This document shows, one piece after another, positions 39,432 to 49,779 of a DNA stretch of 64,000 nt. This stretch comes from Carnimonas bestiolae. Lineage in GTDB: Bacteria; Pseudomonadota; Gammaproteobacteria; Pseudomonadales; Halomonadaceae. The notes beneath the pieces are model-generated. The model searched no databases. It was not told the DNA's origin and saw only the letters and a program-made list of their open reading frames with translations. Location of the stretch: NCBI RefSeq assembly GCF_051251125.1, contig NZ_JBPCZL010000012.1; one strand, given 5' to 3'. The stretch's first letter is position 1, and the number at the start of each line of letters is the position of its first letter. A program made the translations under genes and the position numbers.

Positions 39432-41834
39432 TTAATCCTCTTCCAACGCATAAGCGATGATGTAGTCACTCATTTTGGTACCGAAGGTACCGTGGCCACC
39501 GGCAGTAATAACCACGTACTGCTTGCCGTCCTTGCCCATGTACGTCATGGGAGTGGCATTACCCCCTGCAGGCAGGCGCGATTTCCACAGTTCCTTGCCG
39601 GTATTGATGTCATACGCGCGCAGGTAGTAGTCGAGCGTTCCGCCAAGGAACGATACGCCACCTGCGGTGGTGATGGGACCACCCAGCGCCGGTACACCCA
39701 TGCTGAAAGGCATCTGCACAATTGGCGTCTGGTCGCGCGTGGTGCCGTTACGATGCTTCCAGGTGACGCTCTGAGAGCCCAGGTCGACGCCTGCGACATT
39801 GCCCCAGGGTGGTGCCTGACACGGCAGTCCGAACATTGATAGCAGCGGGCCCATTTCAACAGCCCACGGGATGCCGTTGTTCAGCTGCAGGCCTGACTCG
39901 CTCGCGGAACCTTCCAGCTTCTCGGTCAGGTTTTCCTTGTTGACCATGCGCGATACGAAGGCCAGCTTGTTCGGCGAAGTGAAGATGGCCTGGCGCGCGG
40001 GATCGACAGCGATACCGCTCCAGTTGAACACCCCTACGTTGCCGGGATAAACGATCGAACCCTGCTCGGAAGGCGGCGTGAACTGGCCTTCATAGCGCAG
40101 TGACTTGAACTTGATGCGGCACATCAGCTGATCGACCGGTGATGCTCCCCACATGTTCTTTTCGGTGAGCTTCGGTGGGATCAGGTTCAGGCGCGAACGT
40201 GCCTGGGTAGGCGCGGAGTGATCGCCGGGAACCGTTCCTTGAGGTGCCGGAAGCTCGTCGATCGGCACGATGGGTTCGCCAGTAATGCGATCAAGCACGA
40301 ACAAACTGCCTTGCTTGGTCGGCTGAATAACCGCCTGACGCATACCGTCGCGGGTGCGGACATCGGTCAGCACGGGCTGTGCCGGTACGTCCATGTCCCA
40401 CAGGTCGTGATGAACGAACTGGCGATGCCAGCGCACCTTGCCTGTTGCCAAATCCAGCGCCACCAGGCCAGCGCTGTACTTCTCATTGCTGGGCGAGCGG
40501 TGCGCACCAAACTGGTCAGGCGTCTGGTTACCCATCGGCAGATAGATCAGGCCGTGCTCTTCATCGACGCTGAACGGTGCCCAGACGTTGGAGGAGTTGC
40601 GCGTGTAGATGCCGTCCTCGGCGATCGGCGCAGTTGCTTCGGGGTTGCCCGCGTCCCAGTTCCAGACCAGCTTACCGGTTCTGACATTGTAGGCACGGAT
40701 GACACCGGAAGGCTCATCGGTGGACTCGTTGTCCGTCACGTGTCCGCCAACAACGACCAAATCCTTGGTAGTGATGGCCGGCGAAGTTGAGTAGTAGCCA
40801 CCCGGCGTGAACGGGCCCATGTTTTTGGTCATGTCCACTTCGCCGTTATTACCGAAATCGGTGCAGCGCTTGCCGTTTTTCGGATTCAGCGCAATCAGGC
40901 GCGCGTCGGCCGTGGCCAGGAACAGACGCTGGCGACACTGCTGCGGAGCGCCGCTATCGGCCTTGCCGTCATGCTGGTCTGCGTAAGCATCTTCGTCATG
41001 ATAGGCGAGACCGCGGCAGGTCATGTGCGCCCAGCCAGAGAAGTCGTTGGCACCTTCTTTGCTGATATGCGGATCGAAGGTCCAGTTAACTTCACCGGAG
41101 GTAGCGTCAAGCGACTTGGCCTTGCTGTACGAGGTACAAATATAGAGGCTGTCGTTGATTTTCAGCGGGGTGTTCTGGTTGGTGATCTCGGGCGGAGCAT
41201 CAGGACGCGGCTTGTCGCCGGTGTGAATGCGCCATGCTTCGCGCAGGTGCGAAATGTTTTCTGGAGTGATTTGCTTCAGCGAGGAGTAGTGAGTGCCGGC
41301 ATTGGTGCCTCCATAGGACGCCCAATCGTTGCCCGCTGCTTCAGTGGCTGGCACTTCACGTGCTTGCTTCTGCTCAGGAATGTGGCCCTTGATGCTTTTC
41401 TGATCCTTGAACTGGCTCACTACCGCGACCAGTGCGCAGGCGATAACGGCAACCGCCAGCGCGGCGCTACCACCATTGCGGTGCGGGGCAAGCGATTCAC
41501 GCCACCAGATGACTAACAGAATGATGCCGAGCAGGCATAGGATCGCCACGCGAGGGACCAATTCCCACCAGTCGAGCCCTACCTCCCACAATGCCCATAT
41601 CAGGGTGCCACCCAGCAGTATCGCGTAAAGCCATAGACCGAGAAGCTTGCGGCGGAATATGGCGATACCGCTGGCGATGGCGAACACGCCTGCAATCAGA
41701 TAGTACCAGGAGCCGCCGAGATTAATCAGCCAGGCACCGGCAATAACAAGAAATAGCCCTAGCAGGGCAATGGCGGCACCAGCGATATACGCGGGTAACC
41801 TCCTGTGTAGTGAGAGTGGTGGAGCAGAAGACAT
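39432..41834 (-). CDS. gcd: membrane-bound PQQ-dependent glucose dehydrogenase
   Basis: 800 residues. Five N-terminal transmembrane helices (residues about 12-145) are followed by a periplasmic eight-bladed quinoprotein domain starting D-W-A-S-Y-G-G-T-N-A-G-T-H-Y-S. Typical repeats end in W-x-x-x and G-x-x-x-W; N-T-P-L, H-M-T-C-R-G and F-V-H-H-D-L-W-D-M-D are conserved. It oxidises glucose to gluconolactone in the periplasm and passes electrons to ubiquinone. PQQ synthesis genes are not in the window. Confidence 0.95.
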   Translation of the reverse strand: MSSAPPLSLHRRLPAYIAGAAIALLGLFLVIAGAWLINLGGSWYYLIAGVFAIASGIAIFRRKLLGLWLYAILLGGTLIWALWEVGLDWWELVPRVAILCLLGIILLVIWWRESLAPHRNGGSAALAVAVIACALVAVVSQFKDQKSIKGHIPEQKQAREVPATEAAGNDWASYGGTNAGTHYSSLKQITPENISHLREAWRIHTGDKPRPDAPPEITNQNTPLKINDSLYICTSYSKAKSLDATSGEVNWTFDPHISKEGANDFSGWAHMTCRGLAYHDEDAYADQHDGKADSGAPQQCRQRLFLATADARLIALNPKNGKRCTDFGNNGEVDMTKNMGPFTPGGYYSTSPAITTKDLVVVGGHVTDNESTDEPSGVIRAYNVRTGKLVWNWDAGNPEATAPIAEDGIYTRNSSNVWAPFSVDEEHGLIYLPMGNQTPDQFGAHRSPSNEKYSAGLVALDLATGKVRWHRQFVHHDLWDMDVPAQPVLTDVRTRDGMRQAVIQPTKQGSLFVLDRITGEPIVPIDELPAPQGTVPGDHSAPTQARSRLNLIPPKLTEKNMWGASPVDQLMCRIKFKSLRYEGQFTPPSEQGSIVYPGNVGVFNWSGIAVDPARQAIFTSPNKLAFVSRMVNKENLTEKLEGSASESGLQLNNGIPWAVEMGPLLSMFGLPCQAPPWGNVAGVDLGSQSVTWKHRNGTTRDQTPIVQMPFSMGVPALGGPITTAGGVSFLGGTLDYYLRAYDINTGKELWKSRLPAGGNATPMTYMGKDGKQYVVITAGGHGTFGTKMSDYIIAYALEED

Positions 41835-42077
41835 AGTGATTTCCTAGCTAGTGCCATGATCGGACATGGCAGGGAGTGGCGCTGATAGTGCTTCTCATGA
41901 AGAGTCGGCATTCTATCGATATGCGCAAAAGTTCATTACCCGACTAAGGTAGGGGGGATTGTTAACATAAAGGCGGGGTTAAAACATTACGCCTTGATTA
42001 AGCTAGCGTTAGGAAAAGCCTGACATCAGCGTCGCCACGCAGTTAACACCCAGGCGACAGGGTAATAGCGGCGGGGC

Positions 42078-43115
42078 TTAGTAGAGGGGGGTTTTGCTGA
42101 CTTCGCCGGGAATTTCTCTGACCAGTCTAGGCATCAGAAAGCCGGCCAGGTGTTGCCTCAATTCTTCTACTAGCTTAATGGCTTCGCGATCACTGATATC
42201 GAAATGGGCGGCTCCGGCAACGGGATCGAGCACGTGCAGGTAGTAAGGCAACACCTGTGCGTCCATCAAACGCTCCGAAAGCTGGGCGAGGGCGGCAACG
42301 CTATCGTTAACGCCGCGCAGCAGCACGCTTTGATTGAGCAGGGTAACGCCCGCCTCACGCAAGCGCTGGCACGCGGCGACAACATTGTCGTCAATCTCCT
42401 GGGCATGGTTGATGTGCAGCACCACCACCTTGTGAATGGGCAAGGGGGCTAGCCAGCCCAGTAGCTGCGAGTCGATACGATCGGGGATAACCACCGGCAA
42501 ACGCGTGTGAATGCGCAGCCGTTTGATCGACTCGAGGGCGCTAAGTTGCTCGGCCATCTGGCCCAGGCGCTTGTCGCTTGAGGCCAAGGGATCGCCGCCA
42601 GAAAGAATCACTTCATTGATGTGAGGGCGCTCGCGCAAATAGTGAAGGATGTTATCAAGCGCTTGTCGAGAAGGGGTATTGTCGGCATAGGGGTAGTGAC
42701 GTCGGAAGCAGTAGCGGCAGTTGATGGCGCAAGCGCCGCTGGTAATCAGCAGTACGCGGTTAGCGTATTTGTGGATCAGGCCCGGCAACGGCTGGTGTTC
42801 GGCTTCCTCGAGGGGATCGCTGACGAACCCTGCGACGCTGTCGGTTTCACTGGAAATCGGCAGCACCTGACGCAGCAAGGGATCGGCGGGATTGCCACGC
42901 TCAATACGCGACAAGTATGCATGCGGAACGCGTACCTTGAACAGCGCATGGCCCGCTTCGGCGCCCTCAAGCCACGCATCATCAAGACCCAACTGCTGGC
43001 ACAGCTCGCGCGGATCGCGAATGGCACCGGCAAGCTGTGCCTTCCAGTCGCGCGGTGCGGTGGTGCTAATGTCGCTGGCGATGGCCTGCACTTGAGGGTA
43101 ACTTCGGGTTATCAT
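42078..43115 (-). CDS. epmB: EF-P (R)-beta-lysine aminomutase EpmB
   Basis: 345 residues. Radical SAM cluster C129-x3-C133-x2-C136 in A-C-A-I-N-C-R-Y-C-F-R-R-H; PLP-lysine region near the C-terminus; L-S-G-G-D-P-L binds SAM. Converts alpha-lysine to (R)-beta-lysine for attachment to EF-P. It is divergent from efp, with epmA just beyond, so the pathway is clustered. Confidence 0.95.
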   Translation of the reverse strand: MITRSYPQVQAIASDISTTAPRDWKAQLAGAIRDPRELCQQLGLDDAWLEGAEAGHALFKVRVPHAYLSRIERGNPADPLLRQVLPISSETDSVAGFVSDPLEEAEHQPLPGLIHKYANRVLLITSGACAINCRYCFRRHYPYADNTPSRQALDNILHYLRERPHINEVILSGGDPLASSDKRLGQMAEQLSALESIKRLRIHTRLPVVIPDRIDSQLLGWLAPLPIHKVVVLHINHAQEIDDNVVAACQRLREAGVTLLNQSVLLRGVNDSVAALAQLSERLMDAQVLPYYLHVLDPVAGAAHFDISDREAIKLVEELRQHLAGFLMPRLVREIPGEVSKTPLY

Positions 43116-43398
43116 TCACATATGTCCTGATGATCGCTGCCGACTGCGCGGGCTGTGTCTGGCGAAGGGTGGCTGCACGGACCAAACGCTCTGTGGCGCA
43201 CTACCGTTGGCCGTATGGCAGCGTGCCGCGCTGCGGCGACAAATGCTGGCTACATGCGCGGTCCCGGCGCGCTTCGCGTTGGGTTGATCGCGCTGTATCG
43301 CGTGCCAGACAGTAATCGAGCGATTTTTTCATTATGGTGGCGGTGTCACGCCGCAATGGCAGAAGGCAGCGCTGCTGTCCGCTAATCACGAGGTGTTC

Positions 43399-43965
43399 AT
43401 GGCAAGTTATTCTACCAACGAATTCAAGGGTGGACTCAAGGTAATGCTCGACGGCGATCCTTGCTCTATCGTCGAAAACGAGTTTGTAAAACCCGGTAAA
43501 GGTCAGGCGTTCAACCGCGTGAAGCTGCGCAACCTGAACACCGGTCGGGTGTGGGAACGTACCTTCAAATCGGGCGAGTCGCTGGAAGGTGCCGATGTTC
43601 TCGAGCTGGACATGGAGTATCTCTACAACGACGGCGAGATGTGGCATTTCATGAAAACCGACGGTTCCTTCGAGCAGTTTGCTGCCGACAAGAAAGCCGT
43701 TGGTGATAACCAGAAGTGGCTGAAAGAGCAGGTGTCCTACATCGTAACGCTGTGGAACGACAACCCCATTTCGATTGCGCCGCCCAATTTCATTGAGCTG
43801 GAAGTTACCGAAACCGACCCCGGCTTGAAAGGCGACACCGCGCAGGGTGGCTCCAAGCCTGCCACGCTTTCTACCGGTGCGGTGGTGCGCGTGCCGCTGT
43901 TTATCAATCAGGGCGAAGTGCTGAAAATCGATACCCGTAGCGGCGAATACGTTAGCCGCGCATAA
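43399..43965 (+). CDS. efp: elongation factor P
   Basis: 188 residues from ATG 43399 (GAGG 6 nt upstream). Three beta-barrel domains. Lys34 in V-K-P-G-K-G-Q-A-F is the beta-lysylation site, consistent with epmA and epmB next to it. EF-P relieves ribosome stalling at polyproline. The 283-bp gap to epmB probably holds divergent promoters. No epmC was seen. Confidence 0.97.
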   Translation: MASYSTNEFKGGLKVMLDGDPCSIVENEFVKPGKGQAFNRVKLRNLNTGRVWERTFKSGESLEGADVLELDMEYLYNDGEMWHFMKTDGSFEQFAADKKAVGDNQKWLKEQVSYIVTLWNDNPISIAPPNFIELEVTETDPGLKGDTAQGGSKPATLSTGAVVRVPLFINQGEVLKIDTRSGEYVSRA

Positions 43966-44069
43966 CGGCGATGGCTGTTTCGTTGCAACCAAGGCGGTAG
44001 CGCTTTGATAGCGCAAGGCCTCAGGCGCTGGCACTCTGCCGGCGCCGTTGCGTTTTGAAGGAGATCCTT

Positions 44070-45062
44070 ATGTCCGTGGCCGACTGGGCGCCCAGCGCGT
44101 CACTGGATGCGCTGCGCTTTCGTGCCGATCGAGTAGCGGCGGTGCGGCAGTTTTTCGCCGAACGTCAGGTGTTGGAGGTCGATACGCCGGTATTGGGGCA
44201 GGGGGGCAGTGTCGATCCACTGCTCGACTCGCTACAGGTAGAAGCGCAACTGTCGGGCCAGCGGCAGCGCTTATGGCTGCAAACGTCGCCCGAGTTTCAT
44301 ATGAAGCGGCTGCTGGCTGCGGGCAGCGGCCCTATCTTTCAGATAGCGCATGCGTTCCGCGATGCTGAAGTCGGCCAGCGCCACAATATCGAGTTCACCC
44401 TGCTTGAGTGGTACCAACCCGGCTACGGGCTCGAGCTGCTGCGGGAAGAGTGCGTTGAGCTAATTGAGCGGGTGATCGGTAAGCCGGTGTCGCTTAGCGT
44501 GCATCGCTATCGTGCGCTGTTCGAACAGTGGCTCGAGATCGACCCCTTCACCGCTGAAACAGCGCATATCGCAGCACTGGCGGCGAAGGTGGGCGGCATG
44601 GATAGCAGCGATTTCTCGCGCGACGATTGCCTTGATCTGCTGTTTAGCCACGTAATCGAGCCGCAGCTGGGCCGCGATAGCGGTGGTGCGGTGGCGCTGC
44701 TCGATGCGGTCGTCGATTATCCGGCCAGTCAGGCGGCATTGGCCAAGAAACGCCGCGACCCGGTGGATGGCGTAGAGGTGGCGGCGCGCTTCGAGCTGTA
44801 TTGGCACGGTGTCGAGCTGGCCAACGGTTACGATGAGTTAGCCGATGCGAGCGAGCAGCAGGCACGTTTCGAAGCCGACAACGCGCTGCGTCAACGCATG
44901 GGAAAACCGCAGGTCGATAGCGACCAGCGTTTGCTGGCGGCGTTAGAGGCCGGACTGCCAGCGTGCAGCGGGGTAGCGCTGGGGCTAGATCGGCTGATTA
45001 TGCTGGCGGCCGGTGAGCGCAGCCTCGATCAGGTGATCGCTTTCCCGACGCCGCGCGCGTGA
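44070..45062 (+). CDS. epmA: EF-P lysyltransferase EpmA (GenX/PoxA)
   Basis: 330 residues from ATG 44070 with AAGGAG upstream. A class II lysyl-tRNA-synthetase catalytic core without the anticodon domain: T-S-P-E-F-H-M-K-R-L, motif 2 F-R-D-A-E-V-G-Q-R-H-N-I-E-F-T-L-L-E-W-Y, and motif 3 G-V-A-L-G-L-D-R-L. It ligates beta-lysine to EF-P Lys34. About 105 bp downstream of efp in the same direction. Confidence 0.96.
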   Translation: MSVADWAPSASLDALRFRADRVAAVRQFFAERQVLEVDTPVLGQGGSVDPLLDSLQVEAQLSGQRQRLWLQTSPEFHMKRLLAAGSGPIFQIAHAFRDAEVGQRHNIEFTLLEWYQPGYGLELLREECVELIERVIGKPVSLSVHRYRALFEQWLEIDPFTAETAHIAALAAKVGGMDSSDFSRDDCLDLLFSHVIEPQLGRDSGGAVALLDAVVDYPASQAALAKKRRDPVDGVEVAARFELYWHGVELANGYDELADASEQQARFEADNALRQRMGKPQVDSDQRLLAALEAGLPACSGVALGLDRLIMLAAGERSLDQVIAFPTPRA

Positions 45063-45140
45063 ATGGGCCGCGCTAATGCGATGCGTACCGGCAGCGCTTT
45101 TGCCGCATAGGTAATACTCACCCAACAAACGCTGGATACT

Positions 45141-45176
45141 AACGCGCCGCCCTGATATCAGGACGGCGCGTTTTTT
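45141..45176 (+). terminator. terminator after epmA
   Basis: ACGCGCCG...CGGCGCGT arms around CCTGATATCAGG, then six T. Confidence 0.88.
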
Positions 45177-45206
45177 ATTAACCAGGGTGTGGGTTTGCGC
45201 AGTCGG

Positions 45207-46100
45207 CTAGCGACACTCGCTGGGTTTGATCGCTATCGGTGAGCCAATAAGACCGCCGTAGTGGTAGTGATAGTTCACCTCGACGCTGGCACCCTGCTGG
45301 CGCGCGGATTTGAAGAAAGCGCCCTGGCAGTATTCCTTCTTCACGTTGGTCGCCATTTTGGCGGTGAAGTCTTCTTCGTCGATGCCCAGTGAGTCGAAGT
45401 TATCGACGTCGTAATTAACGCTGACCTTATGGGCCTTGGGCGCGTAGATAATTTTCGACAGCTGCGTGTACTGATCCACCTTGCTGGGCAGGCGTTTATT
45501 CACCTGCTGTGCCCAACCGCCCAGATCGACCTTGGCCGGTGTGCTGGGCTTGGTCTCGTGAGCGGGCTGCTCAGGAGTGGGACGCGGTTTTGTCTCCGGT
45601 TTAGATTCCGGCTTGGGCTCCGGTTTCGGCTGAGGCGCAGGGGCGCTGGTTTGGCCGTTATTGTGTGATGTGCTCGACGGTTTATCGCCCAGCCACTGCG
45701 ACAGCCCAGCGCTGCCATCCTTTAGCTGATCGTTTACCCAGCCGTTTTTGAACACCAGCAGCGCTGCCATCAGCAAAAACACCACCACGGCGCTCACCGA
45801 AAAGACCTTATTGGCGCGCCCCTTGCCGCCCAGCAGGCTGGCCAGATAACCACCAGCTACCGCCACCAGCGCCGCAATAACGTAGCGCGGCAGGTAGCCA
45901 AGCATCTGCTCCAGCCCTTGCTTCCAGCCGTTACTGCCTGAACCGCTGTGCAGATAGACGGTGGCAGCCACCACCAGAATGAACGCGATAGCGAGTCCTT
46001 TGTAGCGGGAGCGTGGCGCAGCAGCTGGCGCTTTTTTCGCCCGCGAAGAGGATGATGGCTTACGTTTGGCAGTGCTTTTGGAGCGTGGCTTAGAGGTCAA
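45207..46100 (-). CDS. membrane protein with periplasmic-like proline-rich linker
   Basis: 297 residues. A basic Ser/Lys-rich N-terminus (1-34), three hydrophobic segments (about 35-52, 70-90, 100-117), a repetitive K-P-E-P linker (about 155-190, several P-E-P-K-P repeats) and a C-terminal folded domain with Y-C-Q-G-A-F-F and N-Y-H-Y-H-Y. The C-terminal C-x-x...C pair could form a disulfide. No family recognised. Confidence 0.75.
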   Translation of the reverse strand: MTSKPRSKSTAKRKPSSSSRAKKAPAAAPRSRYKGLAIAFILVVAATVYLHSGSGSNGWKQGLEQMLGYLPRYVIAALVAVAGGYLASLLGGKGRANKVFSVSAVVVFLLMAALLVFKNGWVNDQLKDGSAGLSQWLGDKPSSTSHNNGQTSAPAPQPKPEPKPESKPETKPRPTPEQPAHETKPSTPAKVDLGGWAQQVNKRLPSKVDQYTQLSKIIYAPKAHKVSVNYDVDNFDSLGIDEEDFTAKMATNVKKEYCQGAFFKSARQQGASVEVNYHYHYGGLIGSPIAIKPSECR

Positions 46101-46406
46101 GGCTATTCCCTGTGATGAAGCGAGCGTCAGGTAGTAAACAAAGGCATGTAAGGCCGAATTGAGGCGTCATGATAGCGCGATCGCCGCGTTGCTCGATAGC
46201 CCCGGAGCAGCGCACACGAGGGCATTTGGCGCAATAACACGCTTTTCGCTATCGTAACGAGGACGTTTTTCGTACATGCTAGACGATCGTTTGTCTGGTT
46301 TCGATTACGCCAGCGCGGCAACAACAACCAATAACGCTGTGCTGAGCCTCACCGGTATCTCCCCAGCGATGCCATCTAAATCAACACCTGTGAAGAGGAA
46401 GTGCTG
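46101..46406. other. intergenic region, nothing supported
   Basis: About 306 bp between the divergent membrane-protein and MscS-like genes. I see no gene or strong structure; promoters for both are presumably here. Confidence 0.4.
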
Positions 46407-47513
46407 ATGGCGTTCGATGTGATTGCGATATGGCAGGAATCCCCACTGGCAAGATTGGCAAGTTATGCCGTGGTGGCAATGGTCGTTTCACTCATACTGT
46501 CGCTAGCCGCGAGGCTGGTATTCAATCGGGTGGCCAAGGGCAAGCCGCGCCTTAATTCACTCAAGGAGCATGTCGCGGCGCCAATGCGCTGGCTGGTGCC
46601 GTTGTTCTGCTTCGCGGTCATGGTGAACTCGGCACCGCTGCTGGACGGTTTATCCTGGATGGTGCCGCTGCAGCGTCTGCTGGTATGCGCGATGATTGGC
46701 GCCGCGACCTGGCTGCTGGTTGGCATTATTAGCGGCATCGAGGCGATGTACACGATTGGCTTCGATAAGGTAGGCGACCGCTCGCAGCGCTCCCGCCGCA
46801 TGCTCACCCAAATTCGCGTTCTCAGCCGCACCGCCATGGTGATTGTGACGCTGTTCGGTTTGGCCGGCATGCTGATGCTGTTTCCCGCGGTCAGGCAATT
46901 TGGCGCCAGCATGATGGCGTCGGCAGGGCTAGCGGGTTTGGCGGTTGGCTTTGCCGCGCGGCCGGTGCTGTCGAACGTGATTGCAGGGCTGCAGATCGCC
47001 ATGACCCAACCCATCAGCATCGACGATCTGCTCGAGATCAACGGCGAGCCCGGCTACGTCGAACAGATTACCACCACCTACATTGTGGTACGCAGCTGGG
47101 ACGACCGCCGTCAGGTGATTCCGCTCACCTACTTCATTGAGAACCCTATCTCCAACTGGTCACGCACCGACACCAACCTGATCGGCGCGATCTTCCTGTG
47201 GTTCGATTACCGACTGCCGTTGGATGAGCTGCGTGAGGAATTCTCGCGCGTGCTCGAACGAGCGCCTGACTACAACGGCCGTGAGCGCGCGCTACAGGTG
47301 TGCGATATGAACGAGCACGCCATGCAGTTGCGTATTCTGGTGTCAGCCGATGGCTTGGATAACTGGTGGAATACCTGCTGCTTCGTGCGTGAGGCGATGA
47401 TTTCCTGGGTAGCCACGCACTATCCCGAATATCTGCCCACCAGCCGCACCCGCGTGCAGGGCGATAGTCATATGCCGCAGTTGCTGAACAAGGCGTCACT
47501 ACCCGCCGGATAG
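46407..47513 (+). CDS. MscS-family mechanosensitive channel
   Basis: 368 residues from ATG 46407 (GAGGA 9 nt upstream). Four or five N-terminal helices; the pore helix is the glycine/alanine-rich M-A-S-A-G-L-A-G-L-A-V-G-F-A-A-R-P-V-L, followed by the beta domain containing Q-P-I-S-I-D-D-L-L-E-I. Length and layout match YbdG/MscS-like channels that open on hypo-osmotic shock. Substrate specificity cannot be told. Confidence 0.88.
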   Translation: MAFDVIAIWQESPLARLASYAVVAMVVSLILSLAARLVFNRVAKGKPRLNSLKEHVAAPMRWLVPLFCFAVMVNSAPLLDGLSWMVPLQRLLVCAMIGAATWLLVGIISGIEAMYTIGFDKVGDRSQRSRRMLTQIRVLSRTAMVIVTLFGLAGMLMLFPAVRQFGASMMASAGLAGLAVGFAARPVLSNVIAGLQIAMTQPISIDDLLEINGEPGYVEQITTTYIVVRSWDDRRQVIPLTYFIENPISNWSRTDTNLIGAIFLWFDYRLPLDELREEFSRVLERAPDYNGRERALQVCDMNEHAMQLRILVSADGLDNWWNTCCFVREAMISWVATHYPEYLPTSRTRVQGDSHMPQLLNKASLPAG

Positions 47514-47594
47514 CGCTGGTGGATAGCTATTCGAGATAGCCCTGGCGAAAGCCTCGGCGGATGGCGGTCGCTATCGCGCCGACCGGATCGCTTT

Positions 47595-48473
47595 TCAGGA
47601 GGGAGTCGGTGCGGGCGCCAAGTCAGGATCGCCAATCGTGAACAGCGTATTGCCCTGACGAATGCTATCTCCCGCGCTGATGCCAGCGGCGGGCGTAACA
47701 TTTTGATCGAAGCAAGCGATTACCGTCGATCCTAGCCGGAAGCGGCCCATTTCCTGCCCCTTCTCGAGTCGTACACCGTTGCTGAAATCATGGCGCTGAA
47801 GGCGTTTGCCGTGCGCCTCGACAGGGCCGCCCCATACGGTTTCGATACCGGCGACAATCATTGCGCCCACCAGCACTAATGCCATCGGGCCTGCTTCGGT
47901 ATCGAAATGGCAGACCAAGCGCTCGTTGCGTGCAAACAGTTGGTCAACATTCGCCGCGGTGGTTTGGTTGACCGAAAACAGCTGCCCGGGAATATACACG
48001 GTGCGCTTCAAGGTGCCTGCGCACGGCATGTGCACGCGGTGGTAGTCACGCGGTGATAGATAAACGGTGGCGAAATGGCCGTTTTGGAAAGGTGCGCTCC
48101 ACTGGCTGGCACCACCGAGCAGCGTGTCGATGCTGTAGTGGCGGCCTTTCGCTTGCAGCAGTTGCCCCGTAGTGATCGCGCCTAACTGTGACACTTCGCC
48201 GTCGGCGGGGGATACCAGATGATCGCCCAGCGGGCGCGCTTCAGGCGTGAGCGCGCGAGTGAAAAATGCGTTGAAACTTGGGTAAGCGTCGAGATGGGGT
48301 TCGACCGCATCGCTCATATCGATGCGATAGTGGCGAGCGAACTGCTGAATCAGCAGCGATTTCAGCCACGGCGTGCGCGCATCCGCCAATTTCCCGGCCA
48401 GTTGAGAAAGCAATGCTTGCGGCAGTGAGTGCTGAAGGGCAATAAACAGGCGGTCGCGCAAAGAGTTGGACAT
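47595..48473 (-). CDS. psd: phosphatidylserine decarboxylase proenzyme
   Basis: 292 residues. Self-cleavage site Gly248-Ser249 in R-L-G-S-T generates the pyruvoyl group. Asp91 (S-P-A-D-G) and His147 (Y-H-R-V-H) complete the catalytic triad. Makes phosphatidylethanolamine at the inner membrane. The rhodanese gene lies 251 bp upstream, as in Pseudomonas. Confidence 0.95.
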   Translation of the reverse strand: MSNSLRDRLFIALQHSLPQALLSQLAGKLADARTPWLKSLLIQQFARHYRIDMSDAVEPHLDAYPSFNAFFTRALTPEARPLGDHLVSPADGEVSQLGAITTGQLLQAKGRHYSIDTLLGGASQWSAPFQNGHFATVYLSPRDYHRVHMPCAGTLKRTVYIPGQLFSVNQTTAANVDQLFARNERLVCHFDTEAGPMALVLVGAMIVAGIETVWGGPVEAHGKRLQRHDFSNGVRLEKGQEMGRFRLGSTVIACFDQNVTPAAGISAGDSIRQGNTLFTIGDPDLAPAPTPS

Positions 48474-48724
48474 GGCGTCGAGTCACGAAGGGAGCGTTAA
48501 AGAGAGGCAGTGTAACCGCCTGTTGAAGCAAGCTCCACCGCTGGCCCGAAAGATAATCCCGGCGCAACTCGACGCTCTGACGGGCCGTCAGTCGAACCCG
48601 CCAAGAGCGAGCTCAATGGGGGCTTCTCAAGGCAGTGGCGCGCCGCGTGGATGGCGGCGAAGGCTCCGCGTTCGCCATTACTCGTGACGGCGGCTGGCAG
48701 GGCGGAGCCGATTCCCGTGGTCGG

Positions 48725-49543
48725 TCATGATTCGATAGGGGTATCGTCGCGGTTGCCCCATTCCTTCCACGAGCCGGGGTAGGCATGGATATTCAGCCCT
48801 AGTGCGCGCCCGGCCAGCCATGCCAGACCACTGCGGTGGTGGCTTTGGCAGTGCGTCACAATTTCCCCGTCAGGGGTGAGGCCGCGCTCTGCCAGCAGGG
48901 TTAACAGCTCGGCATTTTGCTTCAGGCGCATATGCTGCTGCTGATCCTTGAGCTCTTCCCAGTCCAGATTAATCGCACCGGGAAGGTGGCCGAGCCGCTT
49001 GTTGTTGCCTTTCTGACCATTGTATTCAGCGGCGGAGCGCGCGTCCCACACCACCACATCGTCTAGTCGTTCGAGCAGGGTGTCGCGATCAACGGCAACG
49101 TCGGGATGCTCGATAGTGGCACGGTAATCGCTGGGCGAGGCGCGATTCGCGGTGGTCTCAACCGGCCGCTGCTCGGCACGCCAAGCGTGAATACCGCCGT
49201 TCAGATAGGAGTAGTGACGATGGCCCAGCAGCTCGAGTGTCCAGAGCAGACGCCCGGCCCAGCCGCCGCCTTCGTCATCGTAGGCCACCACATGGGTGTT
49301 AGGGGTGAGTCCCAATTCCGAAAACAGCGCCGAAAGCTGCTGTTCACTGGGCACCTCGTTAGGCACTTCGCCACTACCGCGCAATAGTCGCGCGTGATCA
49401 AGATAGACCGCCCCCGGTACATGGCCTTCGCTATAGCTGTCAGCGTTAAGCGGAACGTCAATAATGAGCAGGTCGCGGTGTCCCAGCACGTTTTCGAGTT
49501 GGGCGGGTTCTGCAATCAATGGCAGCAGGGGTGAGTTCGACAT
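48725..49543 (-). CDS. rhdA: thiosulfate sulfurtransferase, RhdA-type rhodanese
   Basis: 272 residues, two rhodanese domains. The C-terminal active loop is C232-Q-S-H-H-R-S-G, close to the CQTHHRSG loop of Azotobacter RhdA. The N-terminal domain has Asp in place of the catalytic Cys (Y-D-D-E-G-G), so it is inactive, as usual for this family. It moves sulfane sulfur between acceptors. Next to psd, as in pseudomonads. Confidence 0.88.
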   Translation of the reverse strand: MSNSPLLPLIAEPAQLENVLGHRDLLIIDVPLNADSYSEGHVPGAVYLDHARLLRGSGEVPNEVPSEQQLSALFSELGLTPNTHVVAYDDEGGGWAGRLLWTLELLGHRHYSYLNGGIHAWRAEQRPVETTANRASPSDYRATIEHPDVAVDRDTLLERLDDVVVWDARSAAEYNGQKGNNKRLGHLPGAINLDWEELKDQQQHMRLKQNAELLTLLAERGLTPDGEIVTHCQSHHRSGLAWLAGRALGLNIHAYPGSWKEWGNRDDTPIES

Positions 49544-49779
49544 TATGGGCTCCGCAAACGAGGGTCGATCAAGAGGGCGACAATCCCCTGAGCCTAGCGG
49601 TACAGCGCGCGCGATACAATGGCTGCCAAGCGGCGGGCTGTCGAAGGGGCGGGAAAAACGATTATACTGCGCATCTTTCTGCGATGTGTCGCTGCATCAT
49701 CCCGCCTGCAGGCACGTCACTCAAGCCGCTAGTACAACAACAAGGCACCGCCGTGGGCGGGTGTCGAAGGAGACCGCCT